Source of the DNA: Parvibaculum sp036499025
GTDB lineage: Bacteria; Pseudomonadota; Alphaproteobacteria; Parvibaculales; Parvibaculaceae
Assembly (NCBI GenBank): GCA_036499025.1
Contig: DASYEM010000124.1
Span: 1 to 40,734, forward strand
DNA: 40,734 nt
Reading direction: 5' to 3'
Below are positions 1 to 7,638 of this stretch, in pieces. The notes under the pieces are model-generated. The model was not told the DNA's origin. It worked only from the letters and a program-made list of their open reading frames with translations, and did not search any database. The stretch's first letter is position 1. Every line of letters starts with the position of its first letter. The translations under genes were made by a program, and so were the position numbers.

Positions 1-121
1 ATGGGCCTGAGAATGCCTGTTCCGTGCCCGCGCCACGCGTCACCGCATATTGCTCCGGGCTCAGCTCCTCGCGCCATTCCGCATCGGTCTTGACGATCTT
101 GGGGTGCGGCCTGTCGGTCAT
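1..121 (-). CDS. msrB: Peptide-methionine (R)-S-oxide reductase MsrB, N-terminal part (cut by window edge)
   Basis: The first 40 codons of a gene that runs off the left edge. The peptide begins MTDRPHPKIVKTDAEWREEL and continues SPEQYAVTRGAGTEQAFSGP. This matches the conserved MsrB N-terminus, where a K-T-D-x-E-W-R-x-x-L-S/T-P-x-Q-Y block is followed by a G-T-E-x-A-F-S-G block. MsrB reduces the R epimer of methionine sulfoxide in proteins using thioredoxin. The catalytic cysteine and the zinc-binding CxxC pairs lie outside the window and cannot be checked. The ATG has a CGGAG ribosome binding site about 7 nt upstream. Confidence 0.85.
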   Translation of the reverse strand, partial: MTDRPHPKIVKTDAEWREELSPEQYAVTRGAGTEQAFSGP

Positions 122-195
122 CGAAAACTCCGGCGTAGATGAATGCCCCTGAAAGATAGCCTCGGCCCAAGGCGAAAACCAGAGGTCCCAAAACA

Positions 196-224
196 AGTCG
201 GGCCCGGCTGTGACACCGGGCCCG
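196..224 (-). terminator. Probable terminator of the DUF2383-type gene
   Basis: A perfect 9-bp stem, CGGGCCCGG with CCGGGCCCG and an 8-nt loop, lies 20 nt past the stop of the gene ending at 244. Read on the minus strand it is followed by ACTTGTTTTG, an imperfect T-rich tract. It may also serve as a boundary element before msrB. Confidence 0.5.
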
Positions 225-243
225 TCATGTCGAGCAGGAAAGC

Positions 244-702
244 CTACGAGGCTCTTTTCATCTCATGCTTCAGATCGCGCATCTGGTCGTGATCGGCCTT
301 CACCGAAGCATAGGCCGTGGTGATCGCCTGCTTCACGGGCGCCGATAGCGCGCTGTCCTTCAAGGCATCTTCGAACTTCGCCTTGATGTGGTCTTCGCCG
401 CGTTCAACTTCATTGACGACGCTTTGGTCGTCTCCGGTCACTTTGCTCTTCAGGTCGAGGAAGACGCGATGCGCAGCGGCGAGAACGGTGCCGTCGTCTT
501 CCGGCGTCCCGCCAAGCGTACGGACCTGCGCCTGAAGCTGAGCCGTCAACTGCTTGCGTTCCATTGAGCGGCGCTCGAACAGCGACTTGAATGTGGGATT
601 TTTCGCTTCCTTGGCGGATTCGCCATAGCCGTGTGCGCTATCCAGCGTGGTCTCGATAAGACCGTTGAGAATCTTGATGTCGTGTTTGACGTCGGTGGTC
701 AT
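244..702 (-). CDS. PA2169-type four-helix-bundle protein (DUF2383)
   Basis: A 152-aa soluble, highly charged, almost wholly helical protein beginning MTTDVKHDIKILNGLIETTL. The L-N-G-L-I-E-T-x-L-D opening, the Y-x-x-A-x-E segment and the R-R-S-x-E-R-K-Q-L region resemble the PA2169/DUF2383 four-helix-bundle family, a ferritin-like fold of unknown biochemical role often found among stress-response genes. An upstream in-frame ATG at 717 exists. AGGA lies 8 nt before the ATG at 702 and overlaps the upstream codons, so 702 is the better start. No signal peptide or membrane segment is seen. The gene stands alone between msrB and the MaoC gene, with its own terminator-like hairpin. Confidence 0.75.
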   Translation of the reverse strand: MTTDVKHDIKILNGLIETTLDSAHGYGESAKEAKNPTFKSLFERRSMERKQLTAQLQAQVRTLGGTPEDDGTVLAAAHRVFLDLKSKVTGDDQSVVNEVERGEDHIKAKFEDALKDSALSAPVKQAITTAYASVKADHDQMRDLKHEMKRAS

Positions 703-883
703 GATGCTGTTCCTCATTTGCCGAACGCGAGCCGTCCGTGCGGCCTTCTAGGGCCTCGGATCAGAAACGCGGTGAGCGGATGTTAACTGCGATGCGGCTT
801 ATCCGGCGATATGCCGATCAAAACCTGACATGGATATAGCGTTCGTCAGCCGGGATGGTTCCGGTCAAAGACGATGGGCAAAG

Positions 884-925
884 AAAAGCCGCGCCGGTCG
901 CAATCAAGCGAAACGGCGCGGCTTT
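884..925 (-). terminator. Rho-independent terminator of the MaoC gene
   Basis: Inverted repeat AAAGCCGCGCCG / CGGCGCGGCTTT (12-bp arms, 17-nt loop) located 17 nt past the stop at 942. On the minus strand the stem is followed by TTTTCTTT. The A/T ends of both arms would let it act in both directions. Confidence 0.75.
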
Positions 926-941
926 CGGAAGCGGTTTTTGC

Positions 942-1394
942 TTATTCGAAAATCAGGCTTAGCGTTTCGGCGACCATGGCCGGGCGCTCCTGGCCCTCGA
1001 TTTCCATCGTCACTTCATTCGTGACCTGATAGCCGCCGGCCTTGGGTTGCGCATCCTTCAGTTTGACGCGAGCGCGCACCTTGGAGCCGACCGGCACCAT
1101 CTGCGTGAAGCGCACCGAGTTCGAACCGTAATTGATGCCGCGCGTCGCGCTCTTCACGCCGCTGACCTTGCTCATCAGGAACGGCAGCAGCGACAGCGTC
1201 AGATAGCCATGCGCGATGGTCGGCATGCCGAGCTCTTTCTTCGTGCGCTCGGGATCGATGTGGATCCACTGATGGTCGCCGGTTGCGTCGGCAAACTTGT
1301 TGATCCGATCCTGATCGATCTCGACCCATTCGCTCACGCCGATCTCATTGCCCTTTTCGGCGATGTAGTCGGCAACAGTGTTGAACATGCGCAT
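942..1394 (-). CDS. MaoC-family (R)-specific enoyl-CoA hydratase-like protein
   Basis: A 150-aa single-hotdog-fold protein of the MaoC/PhaJ family. The hydratase-2 motif G-D-H-Q-W-I-H-I-D is at residues 39-47, with the expected catalytic Asp40 and His45. It is followed by A-H-G-Y-L-T-L-S-L-L, the usual start of the long central helix. Family members hydrate trans-2-enoyl-CoA to (R)-3-hydroxyacyl-CoA, linking beta-oxidation to polyhydroxyalkanoate synthesis. The exact substrate here is not known. An open frame extends upstream to 1466, but GGGAG seven nt before the ATG at 1394 supports the shorter form. Acyl-CoA synthetase and enoyl-CoA hydratase genes nearby fit a fatty-acyl-CoA role. Confidence 0.85.
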   Translation of the reverse strand: MRMFNTVADYIAEKGNEIGVSEWVEIDQDRINKFADATGDHQWIHIDPERTKKELGMPTIAHGYLTLSLLPFLMSKVSGVKSATRGINYGSNSVRFTQMVPVGSKVRARVKLKDAQPKAGGYQVTNEVTMEIEGQERPAMVAETLSLIFE

Positions 1395-1485
1395 CCGGCG
1401 TCTCCCGTTCGTCTTGTGGGGTGCATTCTTGGCCGACAAGTTAGCCGCGAGAAGCCCTGCCGCCAACCGCTATTAGAGCCGCCGT

Positions 1486-1968
1486 TTACTGCGACAGCCG
1501 TATCAGCACCCGCCGGTCATCCTCGGAATCCGAGGTCAGCGTATCCTGCAGCCAGCCCCAGGCTTCGCCTTCGGTGCCGACGACGATACGCGAGCGCGGC
1601 CAGCCCAGCGCCTCCAGTTCGCGCGCGACATTCACCGCCCGTTTGCGGCCCAGATTGCCGTTGGACTTCGCATCGCCCGTCTTGCTCGCCTTGCCGAACA
1701 GGCATATCTGCTGCGCCTGATGGCCCTTGGCGATGCCGACGATGCGTTCGATCTTGTCGCGGTCCCGTGCGCGGACGCGGCTCGAATTGCTGTCGAAATA
1801 AACATAATTGTCCTGGGCGAATTCCCGTCCCGCGCCCTGCTTGTTGTTGCAGCGCTGGCCGGTGGAATAAACCTCATTGGCCGCCGAGGCGGTTGTGTCG
1901 ATGCTCACCATCCCGGCAAGGGCGGCGGCGAAGGCGGCGGCCGCAAGGACCGAGCGCGGGAACGTCAT
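1486..1968 (-). CDS. Secreted OmpA-like domain protein
   Basis: A 160-aa protein with a cleavable signal peptide: MTFPRS, then a hydrophobic Ala-rich core, with likely cleavage after TTASA near residue 29. The rest is a single OmpA/MotB-like fold. VYFDSNSSRVRARDRDKIER gives the first strand and helix, followed by LFGKASKTGDAKSNGNLGRKRA, in which Asn and the arginine of the L-x-x-x-R-A-x-x-V segment match the peptidoglycan-binding consensus. There is no lipobox and no beta-barrel, so it is probably a periplasmic peptidoglycan-associated protein. AAGGATCTCC-type spacing upstream (GGAGATCCTTCC before ATG) supports the start. It is monocistronic, and its precise role is unknown. Confidence 0.75.
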   Translation of the reverse strand: MTFPRSVLAAAAFAAALAGMVSIDTTASAANEVYSTGQRCNNKQGAGREFAQDNYVYFDSNSSRVRARDRDKIERIVGIAKGHQAQQICLFGKASKTGDAKSNGNLGRKRAVNVARELEALGWPRSRIVVGTEGEAWGWLQDTLTSDSEDDRRVLIRLSQ

Positions 1969-2054
1969 GGAAGGATCTCCTCTGATTCCAGAAGTGCGAC
2001 CCTAGCATAACGTCCCGCTTCGCTTATTGCTCCACCCCGGCCCGAAAAATCGGC

Positions 2055-3608
2055 TCAGACGATTTTGGAATCGCGATTGCCCCAGTAGCGGTCGCGGATC
2101 AGGCGCTTGTAGAGCTTGCCCGTGGGATGGCGCGGCAGTTGCTCCTCAAAATCGACCGAGCGCGGGCATTTGATCGCCGAGAGCTGGGACTTGCAGTATT
2201 CCATCAGTTCGGCCTCGAGGGCGGGGCCCGCATCGGCCCAATCGACCGGCTGCACGACCGCCTTCACCTCTTCGCCGAAATCCTCGTTGGGCACGCCGAT
2301 GACTGCGACGTCGGCGACCTTCGGATGCATGACGAGAAGGTTCTCGGCTTCCTGCGGATAGACGTTCACGCCGCCGGAAATGATCATGAAGGCCTTGCGG
2401 TCGGTGAGATAGAGATAGCCCTCCGCATCCACCTTGCCGATATCGCCGAGCGTCGACCATGTCGGATGAGATGGATGGCGCGACTCCGCCGTCTTCTTCG
2501 GATCGTTGAAATATTCAAACACCGCGTCGCTCTCGAAATAGATCGTGCCTGCTTCGCCCACGGGCAGCTCGTTGCCCTCGTCGTCGCAAATATGCGCGAT
2601 GGCGTTGAGCGGCTTGCCGACCGAACCCTTATGCGCAAGCCATTCCTCGGAATTGAGCGCCGTGAATCCGTTGCCTTCCGAGCCCGCGTAATATTCGTAA
2701 ATCACCGGACCCCACCAGGCGATCATCTGTTCCTTGACCGGGATGGGGCAGGGGGCGGCGGCGTGGATCGCGACCTTCAGCGACGACACGTCGTATTGTT
2801 TGCGTGTCGCCTCCGGCATTTTCAGCATACGGACGAACATCGTCGGCACCCACTGGCTGTGGGTCACCTTGTGCTTCTGAATGAGCTTCAGCGATTCTTC
2901 GGCGTCGAAATGCTCCATCACGACGACCGTGCCGCCGAGCTTCTGCGCCGACATCGACCAGCGCAAGGGCGCGGCGTGATAAAGCGGTGCGGGCGACAGA
3001 TAAACCGAGTTGTTGTCCATGCCGTAAAGGATCATGGCGAGACCGACCAGCGCGCCGGGCTCGTCGATTGGCGTATCGGGCAGCGTATGGCGCACGCCTT
3101 TGGGCCGTCCCGTCGTACCCGACGAATAAAGCATGTCGATGCCCGAGGACTCGTCGGCAATCGGCGTCACCGGAAATTTGTCCCGTGCCTTTTCGTAGGA
3201 TTCATATCCCGCAAGCGTGCCGCCGACGATGAATTTGCGGTCGACCTTCGGCAGGTGGTTGCCCGAAATCAATTCCGCCGCGACCGGCGCCAGCGCCGCC
3301 GAGGTGAAGAACATCTTCGCGTTGCAATCCGCCGCGATATAGGCGATTTCGCCGGCCGTCAGGCGCGACGAGACCGCGGTGTAGTAAAGTCCCGAACGCT
3401 GCGCCGCCCAGCAGATTTCATAAAACCGCGCATTGTTGTCCATGAAGATCGCAATGGCGTCGCCGCGCTTCAGGCCCGCATCGCGAAACAGATGCGCCGT
3501 CTGGTTGGAGCGCTCATCGAGTTCTTTGTAGGTCACCGCCTCGCCCGTCGCCGCCATGATGTAGGCGGGCTTGTCGGGCGTGGTTTTGGCATGAACGGAA
3601 GGGTGCAT
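2055..3608 (-). CDS. Acyl-CoA synthetase (AMP-forming, ANL superfamily)
   Basis: A 517-aa AMP-dependent CoA ligase. The P-loop YSSGTTGRPKG is at residues 161-171. YYAGSEGNGF follows as the A5 substrate/adenine motif. T-L-G-D-I-G-K-V-D-x-x-G-Y-L-Y-L-T-D-R-K is the A7-A8 hinge, followed by I-S-G-G-V-N-V-Y-P-Q-E. Near the C-terminus PTGKLYK carries the adenylation lysine. It should activate a carboxylic acid, probably a medium- or long-chain or xenobiotic acid, to its CoA thioester via an acyl-AMP. Length is normal for the family. The ATG at 3608 is preceded by GGGAG at 8 nt; the open frame extends upstream but has no better site. It is divergent from an enoyl-CoA hydratase gene across 256 bp. 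Confidence 0.9.
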   Translation of the reverse strand: MHPSVHAKTTPDKPAYIMAATGEAVTYKELDERSNQTAHLFRDAGLKRGDAIAIFMDNNARFYEICWAAQRSGLYYTAVSSRLTAGEIAYIAADCNAKMFFTSAALAPVAAELISGNHLPKVDRKFIVGGTLAGYESYEKARDKFPVTPIADESSGIDMLYSSGTTGRPKGVRHTLPDTPIDEPGALVGLAMILYGMDNNSVYLSPAPLYHAAPLRWSMSAQKLGGTVVVMEHFDAEESLKLIQKHKVTHSQWVPTMFVRMLKMPEATRKQYDVSSLKVAIHAAAPCPIPVKEQMIAWWGPVIYEYYAGSEGNGFTALNSEEWLAHKGSVGKPLNAIAHICDDEGNELPVGEAGTIYFESDAVFEYFNDPKKTAESRHPSHPTWSTLGDIGKVDAEGYLYLTDRKAFMIISGGVNVYPQEAENLLVMHPKVADVAVIGVPNEDFGEEVKAVVQPVDWADAGPALEAELMEYCKSQLSAIKCPRSVDFEEQLPRHPTGKLYKRLIRDRYWGNRDSKIV

Positions 3609-3864
3609 CAGGTCGTCTCCCAAGGGGCATTTCGCCGGAACCGAGAACCGCAAGCGTTTCGACCCTTTCGGGTACTTCGCTTTTTTGTGGGTCCGTTGTT
3701 ATATCAGGGCCGAGGACAAGCCGTCGGGCCCCGTTCCCTTGCAAAGGAGCGCAAGATTGTCGCCGCGTCAACTTCAACAAAGTGGACGAAGGGTTGACGC
3801 AAGGGCGGCGCGGGCGACGGCGCAAGAAATTCGGCATTTGCCGCTAAACAGGGAGAAAAATAAA

Positions 3865-4770
3865 ATGGCCTACGAGACGATCAAATATGACGTCGAAGAC
3901 CAGATTCTGACCATCACCTTGAACCGCCCGGACAAGCTCAACGCCTTCACCGGCGAAATGATGCAGGAAATGATCGACGCCTTCGACAAGGCTGACGCCG
4001 ACGACAATATCCGCGCCATCATCGTCACGGGCGAAGGCCGCGCCTTCTGCGCCGGCGCCGATCTCTCCGCCGGCGCCAAGACCTTCGATTATGAAAAGCG
4101 TTCCGACCGTCCCGACAAGCAGGGCAACCCCGTGCAGGCCGACGGCTCGATCGACTGGAGCCATGAAGCCGTACGCGACGGCGGCGGTCGTCTCACTTTG
4201 CGCATCTATGAATGCCTGAAGCCCGTCATCGCGGCCGTCAACGGTCCGGCTGTCGGCATCGGTGTCACCATGCAGCTCGCCATGGATATTCGCATGGCGT
4301 CGGACACGGCGAAATTCGGGTTCGTCTTCGCCCGTCGCGGCATCGTGCCGGAAGCCTGCTCGAGCTGGTTCCTCAATCGCGTCGTCGGCATCTCGAAGGC
4401 GCTTGAATGGACCTATACGGGCCGCGTCTTCCCCGCGCAGGAAGCGCTCGACGGCGGCCTCGTCCGCTCGCTCCACAAGCCGGAAGAGCTTCTCCCTGCC
4501 GCCCGTGCGCTGGCGCGCGAAATCGCCGATAACACAGCCCCCGTCTCCGTCGCACTGACGCGTCAGATGATCTGGCGCATGGCCGGTGCCGATCATCCGA
4601 TGGAAGCCCACAAGATCGACAGCCGCGCCATCTATGCGCGTGGCCGTACCGAAGACGCCAAGGAAGGCGTCGTTTCCTTCCTCGAAAAGCGCCCGGCGAA
4701 ATATCCTGACAAAGTCTCGAAGAACATGCCGTCCTTCTTCCCCTGGTGGCCGAAGCGCGAATACAAATGA
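3865..4770 (+). CDS. Enoyl-CoA hydratase/isomerase (crotonase family)
   Basis: A 301-aa crotonase. LTITLNRPDKLNAFT is near residues 15-29. The first oxyanion-hole block is AFCAGADLSAGA at 60-71, and the second is VNGPAVGIGVTMQLAMDIRMAS at 125-146. RRGIVPEACSSW at 158-168 puts a Glu at the position of the second catalytic acid. A 35-40 residue insertion (about 75-110, rich in Asp, Lys and Gly) after the first oxyanion block makes it longer than a typical 260-aa crotonase. The family covers hydration, isomerisation and hydrolysis of acyl-CoAs, and the substrate is not deducible. GGGAG lies 9 nt before the ATG. It is divergent from the acyl-CoA synthetase gene, so the two are probably co-regulated in acyl-CoA catabolism. 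Confidence 0.88.
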   Translation: MAYETIKYDVEDQILTITLNRPDKLNAFTGEMMQEMIDAFDKADADDNIRAIIVTGEGRAFCAGADLSAGAKTFDYEKRSDRPDKQGNPVQADGSIDWSHEAVRDGGGRLTLRIYECLKPVIAAVNGPAVGIGVTMQLAMDIRMASDTAKFGFVFARRGIVPEACSSWFLNRVVGISKALEWTYTGRVFPAQEALDGGLVRSLHKPEELLPAARALAREIADNTAPVSVALTRQMIWRMAGADHPMEAHKIDSRAIYARGRTEDAKEGVVSFLEKRPAKYPDKVSKNMPSFFPWWPKREYK

Positions 4771-4771
4771 C

Positions 4772-4803
4772 AAAAAGGGGCGGACTTCGGTCCGCCCCTT
4801 TTT
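4772..4803 (+). terminator. Rho-independent terminator after the enoyl-CoA hydratase gene
   Basis: GGGGCGGAC-TTCG-GTCCGCCCC: a perfect 9-bp stem closed by a stable TTCG tetraloop. It is flanked by AAAAA and TTTTT and starts 1 nt past the stop codon. Confidence 0.92.
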
Positions 4804-4805
4804 CG

Positions 4806-4832
4806 TCATCCCCGGCTTGACCGGGGGATCCA
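4806..4832. repeat. Intergenic palindromic repeat, type A (GTCATCCCCGG family)
   Basis: TCATCCCCGGCTTGACCGGG with a following GGATCCA forms a short hairpin (CCCCGG / CCGGGG). The same core (GTCAt/cCCCGG, then a short central segment, then CCGGGg/aTCCA) occurs twice, in inverted orientation, at 10590-10671. Confidence 0.65.
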
Positions 4833-4848
4833 CGTCTTTCTCCCTCAT

Positions 4849-4885
4849 CGTCATTGCGAGGCCCGAAGGGCCGTGGCAATCCATC
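4849..4885. repeat. Intergenic palindromic repeat, type B (CGTCATTGCGAG family)
   Basis: Opens with CGTCATTGCGAG and ends GGCAATCCATC. Inner stem GGCCC-GAA-GGGCC, with outer ATTGC/GCAAT pairing. The same opening and GCAATCCA end recur at 15040-15105. Confidence 0.65.
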
Positions 4886-4928
4886 TTTTCCAATCCCGTT
4901 TCGTCTCGGGCCTCGCTGACGGCGAACC

Positions 4929-6194
4929 CTAAACCCGCTCTCCCACCCTCGGCGCTTCCATCCGCCACAAAGGCGTGAAGAAGAAAACCGACAGCCACAG
5001 CACAACCATCAGCGCCACGGGCACGAGCACCGCGTCGAGCGGCCCGAGAAACTTGATCAGATAGCCCGTCAGCACCGCCCCTATGGGCCCGCCGCCCATG
5101 GAGCCGAGTTGAAACGCCGCGATCAGTCGCGCGCGCATATGCGGGCTCGCGAACTCTTGCACCACGGCGCGCGATTGTGTCATCGAGACGCCGCCCGCAA
5201 GCCCCCAGCACAGCGCCAGCGCATCGACGACATAGATCGGAAAGCCGAAATGCATGACGACCATCACGCAGGAGCCCGTGCACATGGCCAGCATCATCGC
5301 GCGGCCCTGACGGCGGATCGGCCGGAAGCGGCTGAGCGTGAATGACGAAATCCCGATGCCGCCGAAAAAGCTCATATTGATGACGGCGATCTCGAACGAA
5401 CTGCCGTGATAGACGTCGCGCACCATGATCGGGAAGAGCACCATGAAGACGCCCATGAACAGCACGCCCGACATGAACATCATGATGATGACGGGCCGCA
5501 GGCGGTCGCTCTGCCACAGCACCACGAGACCTTCTTTAATGTCGGAAAGCTGCGACGTACGAATGCGGTCGCTCGCCATCGGCGGCGCGGGGGTGAGTTT
5601 CGATGTCGTCACCGCCGCGAAACCGAGCAGCACGCTCTGCAAGACGAAAAGCCCCGGCGCGCCGACGAACATCGCCATGCCGCCGACGAGAAATCCCGCC
5701 ACCTGGCCGAGAAACTGTCCGCTCATGGCAAGCGCCACGCCGCGTTGGATATTGCCCTTGAGACTGCCGATGGCGATGCGCGTCAGCATCGCGTCACGTG
5801 TCGGCATCACATAAGCGCCGAGCACGCCGAGAACGACAGCGAAGCACAGCATCATGCCGTAGGTGAGGTGTCCGGTATAAATCAGCGCCGCCAGCATCAG
5901 CGGCGGGGCCATCTGCAAAATTTGCAAACGCCGCAAATGGCTGCGCAATTCCACGCGGTCGGCCAGCGCGCCGCCAAACAGCGTGAAGATCAGCATCGGC
6001 GCCATCGACATCATCTGGGCAAAGCCCACGCGGGTCGAGCTTTCATGCAGCACGATGGCGATGATCCAGGGAAAGATCACGCCCTGGATGCCGGTCGAGA
6101 TGAAATAGAGCCAAATCCCGCCCATATACCAGGCGAGATCAGAACGCGGCTCTTCCGCCTCGATTTCCATGTTGTCGCTGCCGTCCACGCTCAC
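4929..6194 (-). CDS. MFS transporter (downstream paralogue of a tandem pair)
   Basis: A roughly 421-aa integral membrane protein with about 12 hydrophobic segments. The stretch after the first segment (T-G-I-Q-x-V-I-F-P-W) and the block L-F-G-G-A-L-A-D-R between segments 2 and 3 (the MFS G-x-x-x-D-R motif A) identify the family. The substrate is unknown. The chosen GTG start at 6194 overlaps the TGA of the upstream transporter (GTGA), implying translational coupling. An ATG 24 nt further in (6170) is a possible alternative with a poorer ribosome site. It aligns along most of its length with the upstream gene (shared patterns include FAQM-SMAP, PPLMLAA, GHL-Y, P-RDA-LTRIA and MVRDVYH), so the two arose by duplication. 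Confidence 0.85.
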   Translation of the reverse strand: MSVDGSDNMEIEAEEPRSDLAWYMGGIWLYFISTGIQGVIFPWIIAIVLHESSTRVGFAQMMSMAPMLIFTLFGGALADRVELRSHLRRLQILQMAPPLMLAALIYTGHLTYGMMLCFAVVLGVLGAYVMPTRDAMLTRIAIGSLKGNIQRGVALAMSGQFLGQVAGFLVGGMAMFVGAPGLFVLQSVLLGFAAVTTSKLTPAPPMASDRIRTSQLSDIKEGLVVLWQSDRLRPVIIMMFMSGVLFMGVFMVLFPIMVRDVYHGSSFEIAVINMSFFGGIGISSFTLSRFRPIRRQGRAMMLAMCTGSCVMVVMHFGFPIYVVDALALCWGLAGGVSMTQSRAVVQEFASPHMRARLIAAFQLGSMGGGPIGAVLTGYLIKFLGPLDAVLVPVALMVVLWLSVFFFTPLWRMEAPRVGERV

Positions 6195-7444
6195 CCCTCT
6201 TCCGCGTGGTAGTGCCAGATCGGCGACAGAAAGAGAAGCCCGACAATGCCGACCATGATGGCGGCGGGCACTAGCACGGCATGATGAATGCCGAGCCAAC
6301 CGACGAGAAAGCCCATGATCAGTGAACCGATGGGCGCGCCGCCCGAAAAGCCGAGTTGGTAAAGCGCCAGCACGCGGGCGCGGTGGCTCGCAGGCGCGGC
6401 AAGCTGCACGATGGTTCTCCCCATCGTCATTGTCGTTCCCGCGCCGATGCCCCACAGGAAACACAGGAAACAGAGAACGGGAAAGAGCATGGTCAGCGAC
6501 AGCAATGCGAGAATGACGAGACCGCTGCTCAGCGCCCCCATCATCACGCGCCCGCGCCGCGCGATATGGCCGATCTTCAGCAGCACCATCGTGGCGAAAA
6601 TCGTCCCGCCCCAGAAGCTGATATTGATGAAAGCGAACTTCACCGCGAATTCACTGACCGTGCTGTGATAGACGTCGCGCACCATCAGCGGCAGCACCAC
6701 CATGAAGCTGCCCACGTAGAAAAGCCCGACCGCGAAATTAAGCCCGATCACCGCGAAAGTGATCTTGTGCGCCCGCGCCGTGGCTATCCCGTCGAGAATT
6801 TGCGCAAACCGGCTTTCGCCACCCGCTGCATGGGCTGGCGGCAGCGGTTGCAGTCTCGTCGTTGCAAAGCCGCCGCCGATCAGCATGACGAACTGAAAGA
6901 GCAGCAAGGCAGGTGCGCCGACCACGCCCGCAAAGGCGACGATGAGCATGCCCGCAAGCTGGCCACCCATCTGCACGCCCATGGCCAGCGTCACCGCCTG
7001 CTGGATGCCTGTCTCCGCGATCCGCGTCAGCGCCGAATCCCGCGCCGGCATGGCGAAAGCCCCAAGCGTCCCCATCGCCAGCGCATAGGCTATCAGCAGC
7101 GCATAGCTCAGATGCCCGCTCAGATAGACGGCGGCCAGCATCAGCGGCGGCAAAGCGGCCAGAACATGCACACGAATGAGAATGCGCCGCACATCGCCGT
7201 GATCCGCCGTCGTGCCGCCGAGCAGCATGAAGAGCAGCGACGGCGCCATCAGCGACATCTGCGCGATGCCGAGCCGCGCGGCGGGCTCGTGCAGGACCTG
7301 CGTCACCAGAAAAGGAAAAATGACGAACTGAATGCCGAGGCTGATATACCAGCTCGCCTGTCCGCCGAGATAAAGCCGCAGGCGCTGCGCACGGGCCTCC
7401 GCCACATCGCTCTTCGGTTGAGCCAGGCTCCCCGGCGCGTTCAT
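6191..7444 (-). CDS. MFS transporter (upstream paralogue of a tandem pair)
   Basis: A 417-aa major facilitator with about 12 membrane segments. LLGGTTADHGDVRR is the loop 2-3 motif A, with His in place of the usual Arg after Asp. The N-terminal tail of about 28 residues is cytoplasmic and charged. A strong GGGGGGAGA lies 8 nt before the ATG. Its last 4 bases overlap the start of the second transporter, so the two form an operon. In many species such MFS genes sit beside fatty-acid or aromatic-acid activation genes, but no substrate can be read from the sequence. A heteromeric or subfunctionalised pair is possible but unproven. Confidence 0.87.
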   Translation of the reverse strand: MNAPGSLAQPKSDVAEARAQRLRLYLGGQASWYISLGIQFVIFPFLVTQVLHEPAARLGIAQMSLMAPSLLFMLLGGTTADHGDVRRILIRVHVLAALPPLMLAAVYLSGHLSYALLIAYALAMGTLGAFAMPARDSALTRIAETGIQQAVTLAMGVQMGGQLAGMLIVAFAGVVGAPALLLFQFVMLIGGGFATTRLQPLPPAHAAGGESRFAQILDGIATARAHKITFAVIGLNFAVGLFYVGSFMVVLPLMVRDVYHSTVSEFAVKFAFINISFWGGTIFATMVLLKIGHIARRGRVMMGALSSGLVILALLSLTMLFPVLCFLCFLWGIGAGTTMTMGRTIVQLAAPASHRARVLALYQLGFSGGAPIGSLIMGFLVGWLGIHHAVLVPAAIMVGIVGLLFLSPIWHYHAEEG

Positions 7445-7638
7445 GAAAATTCTCCCCCCGCGATTCTGGCGTCGCGCAATTATTGTGACGGAAACTATAG
7501 CACTCGTTTTCCGGCGCGCCTCCTTTGTGAATTTTTTTTGACAGGCCGCCGGAGAGGGCGGGATTTCAGTCTCCGTTAAGCGCGCGTCTCCATAAAGGGT
7601 CCGAGTTCCCGCCGTTTCGTCAGTATCCCGAGTTCCAG

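Noticed and set aside
1047..1985. A 312-codon plus-strand frame over the MaoC and OmpA-like genes
   Set aside because: Low-complexity Arg/Pro/Ala composition with no ribosome site. Both minus-strand genes have recognisable domains.
2127..3797. A 556-codon open frame antisense to the acyl-CoA synthetase gene
   Set aside because: It is rich in Arg, Asp and His without domain motifs, as expected for the mirror of a GC-rich gene. The opposite frame has the full adenylation motif set.
3844..5517. A 557-codon minus-strand frame spanning the enoyl-CoA hydratase gene and part of the MFS gene
   Set aside because: It crosses a strong terminator and repeat units, and shadows clear genes in other frames.
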